Assembly: GCF_004571075.1 (NCBI RefSeq)
Contig: NZ_SPQP01000041.1
Coordinates: forward strand, 1-33,592
DNA: 33,592 bases
Source of the DNA: Blastococcus sp. TF02A-35
GTDB lineage: Bacteria > Actinomycetota > Actinomycetes > Mycobacteriales > Geodermatophilaceae
Direction of reading: 5' to 3'
Shown here: one piece after another, positions 8,832-17,508 of the stretch
Layout of the letters: every line of letters starts with the position of its first letter
Numbering within the stretch: the stretch's first letter is position 1
Notes under the pieces: model-generated
Databases searched by the model: none
Told to the model about the DNA's origin: nothing
Seen by the model: the letters and a program-made list of their open reading frames with translations, nothing else
Made by a program: the position numbers and the translations under genes

Positions 8832-9749
8832 GTGGCCCACGACCTCTCGGCACTCCTCCGTCCCGACGGCGTCGTGCGCACGAGCGAGCTGCAGCGCCGG
8901 GTCGACCGCCACACCATCAGCTCCTGGGTCGCCCGCGGCCGGCTCCTCCGTCCGTACCCCGGTGTCGTGGCGCTGCCGGATGCCTGGGACGGCTGGCGCA
9001 CGCGGGCGCTGGCAGCGGTGATGGCCACCGGGGGCGTGCTCGCCCACGCATCGGCACTCGCGGTCTGGCGGCTGGCTCCGGCAGGGGACGACGCGGTGCA
9101 CGTGTCCGTGCCGGCGAACCGACGTGCGCTGCGGCGTCCCGGGCTGCACGTGCACCGGGCGAAGGAGACACCCACCGACGAGCTGGGTGGCCTGCCGGTG
9201 ACCCTCCTCCCCCGCACGCTGGTCGACTGCTGGGGGTGGGCGCACTGCGCACGCGGTTCGCAGCGGTCGGTCGACACCGCGCGGGGCGCCGTCATCGAGA
9301 CGCTGCGCGACCGGCGGGTGCGCGTCCCGGCATTGCGCGAGGAGCTGGCACGGGTGCCAGCCCTTCCGGGCCGCGCCGCCCTCGTGGAACTGGTCGAGCT
9401 GGTGTCGCAGGGGTGCCAGAGCGAGCTGGAGATCTGGGGCGTCCGCAGCGTGCTGGCCGGCGCGGGTATGCCCGCGTTCCAGCAGCAGTACCCGGTCCGG
9501 CTGCCCTTCGGCACGGTGCACCTCGACGCGGCGATCCCCGACCTGAGGATCGCGGTGGAGATGGACGGCGCAGCCTTCCACGGCAGCGCCGAGGTCCGGG
9601 AACGCGACATCCGCAGGGACGCTGCCCTCGCCGCCCAGGGATGGGTCGTGCTGCGGTTCAGCTACCGGCGGCTGCGCCGGGAGCCCGAGGCGTGCAGACG
9701 GGAGATCCTCGCCGTGTGCCGGGCGCGCGCCGCCTCGGCCCTGCGCTGA
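8832..9749 (+). CDS. AbiEi-like N-terminus plus DUF559 endonuclease-like protein
   Basis: A 305-aa protein. Residues 1-60 form a winged-helix segment of the type found in AbiEi antitoxin-like proteins (ALLRPDGVVRTSELQRRVD followed by WVARGRLLRPYPGVVALP). The C-terminus (about 220-300) is a DUF559/Vsr-like PD-(D/E)xK fold: LRIAVEMDGAAFHG holds the acidic D-E-D residues, then RDIRRDAALAAQGW and VLRFSYRRL. Such proteins are abundant in actinobacteria; DNA cleavage or defence has been suggested but not shown. The start is GTG 8832; no ribosome site is visible. No toxin partner is adjacent. Both flanks carry the 57-nt palindrome. Confidence 0.8.
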   Translation: MAHDLSALLRPDGVVRTSELQRRVDRHTISSWVARGRLLRPYPGVVALPDAWDGWRTRALAAVMATGGVLAHASALAVWRLAPAGDDAVHVSVPANRRALRRPGLHVHRAKETPTDELGGLPVTLLPRTLVDCWGWAHCARGSQRSVDTARGAVIETLRDRRVRVPALREELARVPALPGRAALVELVELVSQGCQSELEIWGVRSVLAGAGMPAFQQQYPVRLPFGTVHLDAAIPDLRIAVEMDGAAFHGSAEVRERDIRRDAALAAQGWVVLRFSYRRLRREPEACRREILAVCRARAASALR

Positions 9750-9750
9750 G

Positions 9751-9807
9751 GCGATGTGCGGCGGCGGCGAGATCCCGCGGCCGGACCGCGCCCTCGGCGC
9801 ACATCGC
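9751..9807. repeat. 57-nt imperfect palindrome, copy 2
   Basis: The same 57-nt length and the same 10-nt termini as the copy at 8707-8763, with a diverged centre. It begins 2 nt after the stop of the DUF559 gene and can terminate its transcript. Confidence 0.75.
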
Positions 9808-9833
9808 CTGCGGCGGACCGGCCCCACGAAGGC

Positions 9834-9868
9834 AGCGAGCCCGCCCCCGGACCGGGGACGGGCTCGCT
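9834..9868 (-). terminator. clpX terminator
   Basis: A hairpin with stem AGCGAGCCCG/CGGGCTCGCT and a GC-rich inner part, 18 nt downstream of the clpX stop on the minus strand. Confidence 0.7.
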
Positions 9869-9885
9869 GGGACAGCTGCGTGGGG

Positions 9886-11157
<1,272 letters not shown>

Positions 11158-11303
11158 CTGCTGACCTCCACCTCGGATTCGCCGGTCCTGGTGCCAGGTA
11201 CCTGCGGCTTGGATTGTGCTGCTTGCTGGTCTGCCCCTGCTCGACCTCGCCGGCAGGCTGCCCCGCGAGGCTCTCCTCCCGGCTCTGTGGCCCGGGGATC
11301 AGG

Positions 11304-11316
11304 CGTTCGCCGAACG
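11304..11316. promoter_or_regulatory. 13-bp palindrome upstream of clpX
   Basis: CGTTCG-C-CGAACG lies about 150 nt upstream of the clpX start. It shares GTTCGCCGA with the ClgR-type site near clpP1 but lacks the second GCG half. It is a candidate weak regulator site only. Confidence 0.25.
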
Positions 11317-11405
11317 TACCTGCCGCCGTCGACGGCCCCGGGCAATGACTCACCCGGGTTCGTCCCGGCCGTCCCACTTCTGTCACGCAGCCCTCGAGCC
11401 TCCGA

Positions 11406-11450
11406 CGGTACGGGCCGGACACGCGCCTCGCGCGCCTCCGGCCCGTACCG
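11406..11450 (-). terminator. clpP1-clpP2 terminator
   Basis: A perfect 14-bp stem starting CGGTACGGGCCGGA with a 17-nt GC-rich loop, 4 nt after the clpP2 stop on the minus strand. Confidence 0.75.
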
Positions 11451-11453
11451 GGA

Positions 11454-12083
11454 TCACGGAGTGGGGAGGGCGTTGAGCTTGCGGCTCTGGATGACCTGGT
11501 CGACGATCCCGTACTCCTTGGCCTCGGGGGCCGTCAGGATCTTGTCCCGGTCGATGTCCTTGCGGACCTGCTCGGCCGTGCGGCCGGTGTGCCGCGCCAG
11601 GATCTCCTCCATCTGGCTGCGCACCCGCTCGATCTCGGCTGCGTGGATCTCCAGGTCGGAGACCTGGCCGCCGGCCTCGCCCGAGGGCTGGTGGATCAGC
11701 ACGCGGGAGTACGGCAGCGCCAGGCGCTTGCCCGGCGTCCCGGCCGCGAGCAGGACGGCGGCGGCCGAGGCGGCCTGGCCCATGCAGACGGTCTGGATGT
11801 CGGGCCGGACGAACATCATCGTGTCGTAGATGGCCATCAGCGAGGTGAAGGAGCCACCGGGCGAGTTGATGTAGATGGTGATGTCGCGGTCCGGGTCGTT
11901 CGACTCGAGCGTGATCAGCTGCGCCATCACGTCGTTCGCCGACGCGTCGTCGATCTGCACCCCGAGGAAGATGATGCGCTCCTCGAAGAGCTTGTTGTAC
12001 GGGTTCGACTCCTTCATGCCGTAGCTCGTCCGCTCCACGAAGGAGGGGAGGATGTAGCGGCTGGAGGGCATCTCGAAGCTCAT
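11454..12083 (-). CDS. clpP2: ClpP2-type Clp protease proteolytic subunit
   Basis: A 209-aa serine peptidase subunit. The triad is S106 (GQAASAAAV), H131 (LIHQPSG) and D180 ([12 protein letters not shown]). The FVERTSYG N-terminus and the [20 protein letters not shown] segment match the second ClpP of actinobacteria. The ATG at 12083 follows a GAGGA site. The gap to the clpP1 stop is only 20 nt, so the two subunits, which form a mixed two-ring complex in this phylum, are co-transcribed. Confidence 0.96.
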   Translation of the reverse strand: MSFEMPSSRYILPSFVERTSYGMKESNPYNKLFEERIIFLGVQIDDASANDVMAQLITLESNDPDRDITIYINSPGGSFTSLMAIYDTMMFVRPDIQTVCMGQAASAAAVLLAAGTPGKRLALPYSRVLIHQPSGEAGGQVSDLEIHAAEIERVRSQMEEILARHTGRTAEQVRKDIDRDKILTAPEAKEYGIVDQVIQSRKLNALPTP

Positions 12084-12103
12084 CTGTCTCTGTCCTCAGG
12101 CCC

Positions 12104-12742
12104 TCAGTTGTCGGAGACCGGGTTGGCGCTGTCGGTCATGGTGGCGCGGCTGACGACGTGGTCGACGAAGCCGTACTCCAGGGCCTCCTGGGCGGTGAAC
12201 CAGCGGTCGCGGTCGGAGTCCTGCTCGATCTGCTCGATGGTCTGCCCGGTGTGCAGCGACTGGAGCTCGTTGAGCTCCTTCTTCGTGCGCCGGAACAGGT
12301 CGGCCTGGATCGCGATGTCGGCCGCGGTGCCGCCGACGCCGGCGGACGGCTGGTGCATCATGATCCGCGCGTGCGGCAGGGCGTAGCGCTTGCCCTTGGT
12401 GCCGGCGGTCAGCAGGAACTGGCCCATCGATGCGGCCAGGCCCATCCCGTAGGTGGCGACGTCGCAGTCGATGAACTGCATCGTGTCGTAGATCGCCATG
12501 CCGGCGCTGACCGAGCCACCGGGCGAGTTGATGTAGAGGTGGATGTCGCTCTTGGGGTCCTCGGCGGACAGCAGCAGCATCTGCGCCGCCAGCTGGTTGG
12601 CGATGACGTCGTCCACCTGGGTGCCCAGGAAGATGATGCGCTCGCGGAGGAGGCGCTCGTAGACCGAGTCGTTGAGGTTCATCCCCCCGCCGGCGCCACG
12701 CAGCACGGGGGCGCTCGGCAGGTTCGGGTCGGTAATGCTCAC
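12104..12742 (-). CDS. clpP1: ClpP1-type Clp protease proteolytic subunit
   Basis: A 212-aa serine peptidase subunit with triad S105 ([11 protein letters not shown]), H130 (MMHQPSAG) and D179 ([12 protein letters not shown]). It is the first gene of the clpP1-clpP2 operon. The start was set at GTG 12742 with a GGAGG site 11 nt upstream; M21 ([12 protein letters not shown]) is a possible alternative, and the residues before it would belong to the propeptide in either case. A putative ClgR operator and promoter lie upstream. Confidence 0.95.
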   Translation of the reverse strand: MSITDPNLPSAPVLRGAGGGMNLNDSVYERLLRERIIFLGTQVDDVIANQLAAQMLLLSAEDPKSDIHLYINSPGGSVSAGMAIYDTMQFIDCDVATYGMGLAASMGQFLLTAGTKGKRYALPHARIMMHQPSAGVGGTAADIAIQADLFRRTKKELNELQSLHTGQTIEQIEQDSDRDRWFTAQEALEYGFVDHVVSRATMTDSANPVSDN

Positions 12743-12853
12743 GGGTGCGGTGACCTCCGTAGAACTGTCTGAGCAGTCGGTCTCGGTGGGTGGTGCGGGC
12801 TTCGAACGGGCCACCGGGAGGGCTACCCCCCGGCGATCGCCTGAGTCCTGTCG

Positions 12854-12859
12854 ACCCTA
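12854..12859 (-). promoter_or_regulatory. Putative clpP1 -10 element
   Basis: TAGGGT on the minus strand would start a transcript near 12847 with a leader of roughly 105 nt. Only a weak -35 is visible. Its main support is that the ClgR-type site then falls near -58, a usual place for an activator. Confidence 0.35.
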
Positions 12860-12897
12860 ACTCGCAGCTCCGACGTCACAGTCCCGATCAGGGCGGT

Positions 12898-12911
12898 GTT
12901 CGCCGACGGCG
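12898..12911. promoter_or_regulatory. ClgR-type operator for clpP1-clpP2
   Basis: The 14 bases GTTCGCCGACGGCG match the described ClgR box GTTCGC-N5-GCG exactly. It lies in the clpP1-tig intergenic region about 156 nt upstream of the clpP1 start. In Streptomyces, Corynebacterium and Mycobacterium ClgR activates clpP genes through such boxes. The clgR gene is not in this window. Confidence 0.6.
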
Positions 12912-12934
12912 CAGCGACCGGTCCGGAAAACGGA

Positions 12935-12972
12935 CGACGCCGCCCCTCCCCTGCCGGGGAGGGACGGCGTCG
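12935..12972 (-). terminator. tig terminator
   Basis: A hairpin with outer stem CGACGCCG/CGGCGTCG and inner CCTCCCC/GGGGAGG, 20 nt after the tig stop on the minus strand. Confidence 0.75.
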
Positions 12973-12992
12973 CCGGTGGAACGGGAGGCGGG

Positions 12993-14369
12993 TCAGGCCT
13001 CGTCGGTGCCCTCGGCCTCGGCGGTCTCGGCGGCGGGCGCCTGGACCGTCTTGGGCCGCATGGCCTCGAGGTCGACCTTGTTGCCGGAGGCGTCGGTGAT
13101 CGTCGCCTGCTCGAGCAGCTGGGCCAGCGTCTTCGTCCGGCGCACGTCGGCGACGAACTCGGCGATGTTGTTGGACTGCTGCAGCTGCTGGGCGTACTGC
13201 TCCGGGCTCATCCGGTTGCGCTGCGCCTGGGCCATGATCTGCGCCGAGAGGTCGTCGTTGTCGACGGTGACCTCACGGGCGTCGGCGATCGCGTCGAGGA
13301 TGAACTGGGTCTTGACCGCCTCCTCGACGTTCTTCTGCTGCTCGGCGTCGTAGGCCTCGCGGCTCTCCGTGCCGGTCATCTGGAGGAACGAGTCCCAGTC
13401 CATGCCGGCCTGCTGCAGCTCGCGCTCGAAGGCCCGGTTGCGCCACTCGATCTCGCGCTCGACGAGGTTCTCCGGCATGGGGACCTCGACGGTCTCCAGC
13501 AGCTTCTCGACGATCTTGTCGCGGGCCTGCGCGCCCTGCTGGATCACCTTGGAGCGGGCCAGGCGGGTGCGGACGTCCTCGCGCAGCTCGGCCAGGGTGT
13601 CGAACTCGCTGGCGGTCTGGGCGAAGTCGTCGTCCAGCTCCGGCAGCTCCTTCTCCTTGACCGAGCGGACCGTGACGGTCACCTCGGCCATCTCGCCGGA
13701 GTTCGGGCCGGACAGCAGCGCCGTCTCGAAGGTCTTGGACTCGTCGGCGGACAGGCCGATGACGGCCTCGTCCAGGCCCTCCATGAGGCTGCCCGAGCCG
13801 ATCTCGTAGGACATGCCCGTGGTCGAGCCGTCCTCCAGCACCTCGCCGTTCAGCTTGGCCTCGAGGTCGATGGAGACGAAGTCGCCCTGCTGGGCCGGGC
13901 GCTCGACGGCCTGGAGCATGCCGAAGCGCTCGCGCATGACGTCGACCTGCTGGTCGATCTCCTCGTCGGTGACCTCGACGTCGTCGACGGTCACGGCGAT
14001 GCTGTCGAGGTCCGGCAGCGTCAGCTGCGGGGCCACGTCGACCTCGGCGGTGAAGGCGAGGGACTCGTTGTCGTCGAGGCGGGTCACCTCGACCTCGGGC
14101 TGGCCGAGGACGCGGACCTGGTTCTCCCGGACGACCTCGGAGTAGATCTCGGGGATGGCGTGCTGGACGACCTGCTCCAGGACGACGGGGCGCCCGATCC
14201 GCTGGTCGAGGACGCGGTTGGGCACCTTGCCGGGGCGGAAGCCGGGGACGCGGACCTGCTTGCCCAGCTCCTTGTAGACCTCACCGAAGGCGTGGTCCAG
14301 GTCCCCCCATGCCACCTCGATCGCCATCCGGACCCGCGTGGGGCCCAGTTCCTCGATGGTGCTCTTCAC
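12993..14369 (-). CDS. tig: Trigger factor chaperone/peptidyl-prolyl isomerase
   Basis: A 458-aa ribosome-associated chaperone that binds nascent chains at the exit tunnel. The N-terminal domain carries the ribosome-docking signature GFRPGKVPNRVL (equivalent of GFRxGKxP). A central FKBP-type domain follows (QGDFVSIDLEAKLNGEVLEDG), then a helical C-terminal domain and an acidic Ala/Glu-rich tail typical of actinobacterial Tig. The start is GTG 14369 (VKSTIEELGPTRV) with a GAGGAG site 10 nt upstream. It lies directly upstream of the clpP operon, as in many bacteria, but is separated from it by a terminator. Confidence 0.97.
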   Translation of the reverse strand: MKSTIEELGPTRVRMAIEVAWGDLDHAFGEVYKELGKQVRVPGFRPGKVPNRVLDQRIGRPVVLEQVVQHAIPEIYSEVVRENQVRVLGQPEVEVTRLDDNESLAFTAEVDVAPQLTLPDLDSIAVTVDDVEVTDEEIDQQVDVMRERFGMLQAVERPAQQGDFVSIDLEAKLNGEVLEDGSTTGMSYEIGSGSLMEGLDEAVIGLSADESKTFETALLSGPNSGEMAEVTVTVRSVKEKELPELDDDFAQTASEFDTLAELREDVRTRLARSKVIQQGAQARDKIVEKLLETVEVPMPENLVEREIEWRNRAFERELQQAGMDWDSFLQMTGTESREAYDAEQQKNVEEAVKTQFILDAIADAREVTVDNDDLSAQIMAQAQRNRMSPEQYAQQLQQSNNIAEFVADVRRTKTLAQLLEQATITDASGNKVDLEAMRPKTVQAPAAETAEAEGTDEA

Positions 14370-14496
14370 AGCGGCAGTGCTCCTCGGTAAGACAGCAGAT
14401 GGGGCGCCAGGGTGCTCCGACGGCGCCGGTCGACCCCCGAGTCTACGGACGTCGGGGGCGCGGGCGCCGGGGCGGGATGCGCCGCCCCGCACGACC

Positions 14497-14573
14497 TGGT
14501 CGGGGTGACAGGATTTGAACCTGCGGCCCCCTGCTCCCAAAGCAGGTGCGCTACCAAGCTGCGCTACACCCCG
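14497..14573 (-). tRNA. tRNA-Pro (TGG)
   Basis: A full cloverleaf on the minus strand: acceptor CGGGGTG/CACCCCG, anticodon stem CCTGC/GCAGG with loop TTTGGGA giving anticodon TGG, and T arm GCAGG-TTCAAAT-CCTGT. The discriminator is A and the CCA end is encoded (14499-14497). Confidence 0.96.
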
Positions 14574-14681
14574 TAGCGAGCGTGAGTCTAGGCGCGCACC
14601 CCGGGTCAGCAGCCGTCCGGCGGTCACGAGGGCGGAATGCGGGGCCGCGGGACGGCAGCGGTTAGGCTGTCCGGGCACCTC

Positions 14682-14755
14682 GCGGGTGTAGCTCAATGGT
14701 AGAGCCCCAGCCTTCCAAGCTGGCCATGCCGGTTCGATCCCGGTCACCCGCTCCA
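14682..14755 (+). tRNA. tRNA-Gly (TCC)
   Basis: A cloverleaf with acceptor GCGGGTG/CACCCGC, anticodon stem CCAGC/GCTGG with loop CTTCCAA giving anticodon TCC, and T loop TTCGATC. The discriminator is T and CCA is encoded at 14753-14755. Immediately beyond it the gene content turns to pseudogenes and accessory genes. Confidence 0.96.
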
Positions 14756-15044
14756 TGCTCTAGCCAGCTCGTTTGCCCGTCGGCGCAGCTCAACTGGGCT
14801 GTGACGCCGCTCCCGCGCCCTGACGGTGCTGACCCTTGTTGACCGCTGACCGCCCCTTTTGGCCGGTGCTTAAGGCACGGGTAAGGCACGCCCTGGCCTG
14901 CTTCTCGGGCCGGCGTCGTGACCGATCTCGCCGGGTGCCCCGTCTGGATCATCGGCCGCAGGTGCCGGGCGAACGGCCTGGCACGTGGGCTTCCAGTCAG
15001 GACAGGGTCTGGGCACCCGTCCACCCAGGTCGGCCTCAGGGCGA
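14756..15044 (+). other. Gene-free stretch after tRNA-Gly
   Basis: No supported gene on either strand. It holds a small direct repeat TAAGGCACG near 14870 and 14882. No duplicate of the tRNA-Gly 3' end and no integrase was found in the window, so an attachment site can only be suspected. Confidence 0.35.
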
Positions 15045-15440
15045 CGACCAGCTCTTCCTGTCGCCCCCCTCTCCTGGTCGCAGGCCGGCCACCCGCCACC
15101 CCTGCTGATCACTTCCGCCGGGCCCTGGCTGCTGCAACCACCCCGCGGCGCCGCCGTGCTGGGCGTGCACTCCGAGATCTGCTTCACCGCCGCCCACATG
15201 CCGATCGGCACCGCCCATACCCTGGTGCTATACACCGACGGACTGATCGAACGTTGCGACCGCGGCTTCGACGCCCGCTTCCACGCCCTGCACCAGGCCG
15301 CCGCTGACCTCGCACCGCCCCGCCCGACCACGTCTGCGACGCCTGGCTCGACCGCCTGCTGCCCGACGCCGCCCGCCCACGAAGAGGACGTCTGCCTCTC
15401 GGACTCAGCGCCCCGCCTCCTGACCGCAAGGTGGCTCGAC
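15045..15440 (+). pseudogene. Decayed PP2C/SpoIIE phosphatase C-terminus
   Basis: The reading frame through 15075 gives WSQAGHPPPLLI and later HTLVLYTDGLIERCDRG, the two hallmark motifs of the PP2C-type (SpoIIE/RsbU) phosphatase C-terminal half. After about 15320 the match continues in another frame (VCDAWLDRLLPDAA), and near 15378 it shifts again to give EEDVCL, the last acidic metal-binding motif. The N-terminal half of the domain and any sensor domain are missing. At least two frameshifts and the 5' truncation make it non-functional. An intact relative is encoded at 22417-23997. Confidence 0.75.
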
Positions 15441-15579
15441 CATGCCGATAGGAACGGACCTTCGGGGCTGGTGCGGACTCCAGCTCCGTCCCCGAGCGTC
15501 GTCCGGAACAGGATCGGCGTGTCGGACGTCTCCAGCGGCTCATTGATCCGTGCTGACCTCGCACCGGGGTCATCCTGGC

Positions 15580-15585
15580 TATGCT
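15580..15585 (+). promoter_or_regulatory. Putative -10 of the thioesterase gene
   Basis: TATGCT (TAnnnT) lies 13 nt before the GTG at 15599. No clear -35 element is seen. Confidence 0.35.
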
Positions 15586-15598
15586 CTGGGGTTGAGGT

Positions 15599-16009
15599 GT
15601 GGGAGCCGCGAGCGTGGAGCAGGCCCAGGCGGTCCTGGCGAAGCAGCCCTTCAGCGTGCTCGTGGGCGCGAGAATCACCGCCTTCGGCGGTGGGCACGCA
15701 GTCCTCGAGGTCGACGTCCGCGAGGACCTGCTCCAGCAGCACGGCTTCGTGCACGGCGGCGTGCTGAGTTATGCCGCGGACAACGCCCTCACCTTCGCGG
15801 CCGGGTCCGCTACCGACGGCATGGTCCTGACCGGCGGGTTCTCTATCGACTACCTGCGCCCGGCGCAGGGGAAGTTGCTTCGCGCGGAGGCTTACGTCGT
15901 CCGGGCGGGACGGAGCCGGATCGTCTGCCGCTGCGACGTCTCCGTTGTGCGTGACGGCGAGACCGTGTTGTGTGCGGTGGCGCAGGGCGACATCGCCGTT
16001 TCCGGCTGA
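15599..16009 (+). CDS. PaaI-family hotdog thioesterase
   Basis: A 136-aa single hotdog-fold protein of the PaaI/YbgC-like acyl-CoA thioesterase group. The motif LLQQHGFVHGGVLSYAADNA (about 45-64) matches the family active-site pattern HGxxHGG(x)xxxxxD, with the acidic residue here D61, followed by the second-half motif TGGFSIDYLRPAQG. It probably hydrolyses an acyl- or aryl-CoA; the substrate cannot be told. The GTG at 15599 was chosen; GTG 15614 is an in-frame alternative. It stands alone, between two pseudogenes, with no CoA-pathway gene nearby. Confidence 0.85.
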   Translation: MGAASVEQAQAVLAKQPFSVLVGARITAFGGGHAVLEVDVREDLLQQHGFVHGGVLSYAADNALTFAAGSATDGMVLTGGFSIDYLRPAQGKLLRAEAYVVRAGRSRIVCRCDVSVVRDGETVLCAVAQGDIAVSG

Positions 16010-16160
16010 TCGTGTCCGCCGGGCCGTCGCCGCACCTCTGGATCTGCACGTCAGGTTCGGCTTGGCCGAGGCCGACCACGAGCGCCGGGCGATCATCGGC
16101 GGCTGGCCGCGGCCAGCTGCCGCTGCACCTGCGGAGATGCCACCGGCATTCGTGGCGGCG

Positions 16161-16663
16161 ATGCTGAACCCAGGCAGCCTGACGGCCCGGACGTTCGGAG
16201 ACCCAGCGCACTCGCAACCCAGCCGGTGCTGTACATGGCTCCCTGCTGGCCGATGCGCTGATCGCCGCCCAGAGCCGGTCGAGTCTCCCTCCTGATCACC
16301 CTTACCGTCCTGACGCAGATCATCTACTGGCGCGCGCACGTCTATGCCGAACTCGTCGGGCGCCACCTGTAGTCGGGGCGACGGGTCGACCGACGAGAGG
16401 TGGGACCTCCACTCACGGAGGAGTGGACGCTGGTCGGCGCCTCGTTCCTTCCACTGGCCGTGGTCGTGCTCGCCGACGTACTCGGTGCCGGTCCGAACGC
16501 GGCTGCGCTGGCCGGCCTGTGGACCATCACGGCGATCCTCGCCGGGTGGGCGCTCCTGGATGGGTTGCGCTCGCACCTGCGCGTGCTCGAGTTCGTGTGC
16601 CATGTCGCGCTCGGTTCCGGCATCGGTACCGTTCTGCTAGCCATCAAGGTGCTGCTGCACTGA
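16161..16663 (+). pseudogene. Broken membrane-protein gene (two frameshifts, one stop)
   Basis: Three segments in different frames read as one protein. ATG 16161 gives MLNPGSLTARTFGD; after a shift near 16227 comes GSLLADALIAAQSRSS; after a second shift near 16280 comes LLITLTVLTQIIYWRAHVYAELVGRHL. This last is cut by TAG at 16370-16372, and the same frame resumes at 16400 as LTEEWTLVGASFLPLAVVVLADV and continues to 16663. It has about four hydrophobic helices with a helix-plus-YWxAHVYAEL pattern that I associate with an uncharacterised actinobacterial membrane family. The 87-codon piece 16400-16663 is open and might still be called as a gene, but it lacks a ribosome site at usable spacing. 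Confidence 0.65.
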
Positions 16664-16881
16664 TCAGTCCGGCTCGACGTCCGCGCGGTCGCGCCGACCT
16701 CCGGTCCCCTCCGGACGTCGCCGTGCAGCTTCTGACCTCCGAGCCGAATCCGAGTGGTCAGACGCCCGGCCCGCGACAAGAACCCGCCGCAGGATGCCTC
16801 AGGTCTCACTGGAGCCGGTTGCCTCTCCCGAGCTCCGTCACCCGGTTGGTCGATCACCTGGTTGTCGGCTTGAGTGGGGGC

Positions 16882-17508
16882 ATGACCACGTCGATCGACG
16901 CGCGAGATCCGGATCGGCAGCCGCTGGCCGGCGCACTGCTGGACACGTGTCCACCGGGGGCGTTGCCGACCCGAGCCGCGACGGCCGTCGGGTTGAGCTG
17001 CACGCACACAGACGTCCGGGCGCTCGTGGACTGCTGGCTGACCCGCTCCCGGCTCCGCCCCGCTCTAGTTGTGGCGCTGCGAGTTCTCGGGCTGTCGGCT
17101 CTGGCGGACCTGGTGACCATCGGCGCGACCACCCTCGAATCACGCAACGCATCCACCGGCGCGGTAGTGACGTGGACCGACGGGTCCGCCTGGGTTGGCA
17201 TCGAGGACAGGCGCGGTGTGCTCCTGCTGCTGGAACGAGCAGTGCTCGACGCCGACGTGGGCGCCACCCTCCTCGTCGGCTCCGTTCTCCTGTTCCGAAA
17301 GCGCACCCGCCGCGCGACCGAGCTCACTCAGACCGCTCAGGCGCCGGTGAGCCTGCTGGTCTTCTACGTGAACCAGTTCGCGGCCGCCTTCAGCGCGCCG
17401 GCGCAGCTCGCCGCCCAGCGCTACCAGCGGCTGACCGCCCGCCGGCCCGACCGACTTCCGGAGAGCTGCGACTCGGGCAACCAGACAGCCGCAGGTGCCA
17501 TCCGGTGA
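16882..17508 (+). CDS. Unknown protein coupled to App1-PLD gene
   Basis: A 208-aa protein from ATG 16882, with a GGGGG-type ribosome site just upstream. No family is recognised. The first 55 residues are polar with three Cys; then come moderately hydrophobic stretches at about 58-84 and 112-138 and a third at 154-178 (SLLVFYVNQFAAAFSAPAQLAA), ending in a basic/polar tail. It may be a membrane-associated protein. Its stop overlaps the GTG start of the phospholipase D-type gene in the 4-nt form GTGA, so the two are translationally coupled and probably act together. Confidence 0.6.
   Translation: MTTSIDARDPDRQPLAGALLDTCPPGALPTRAATAVGLSCTHTDVRALVDCWLTRSRLRPALVVALRVLGLSALADLVTIGATTLESRNASTGAVVTWTDGSAWVGIEDRRGVLLLLERAVLDADVGATLLVGSVLLFRKRTRRATELTQTAQAPVSLLVFYVNQFAAAFSAPAQLAAQRYQRLTARRPDRLPESCDSGNQTAAGAIR

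Noticed and set aside
4694-9610. A 1638-codon open frame on the minus strand spanning folC and antisense to valS
   Set aside because: Only its last 455 codons (folC) make sense; the rest is the antisense of valS and the DUF559 gene and exists because stops are rare at this GC content.
14756-14900. Possible attachment site right after tRNA-Gly
   Set aside because: No second copy of the tRNA 3' end and no integrase gene were found in the window.
15440-15560. Minus-strand frame reading EPLETSDTPILFRTTLGDG
   Set aside because: Short, without start signal, and continuous only with antisense of the pseudogene; may be a chance frame or part of a dispersed repeat.
16342-17007. Minus-strand frame of 221 codons opposite the unknown gene at 16882
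   Set aside because: Low-complexity composition and no ribosome site; the plus-strand gene is supported by its GTGA coupling.
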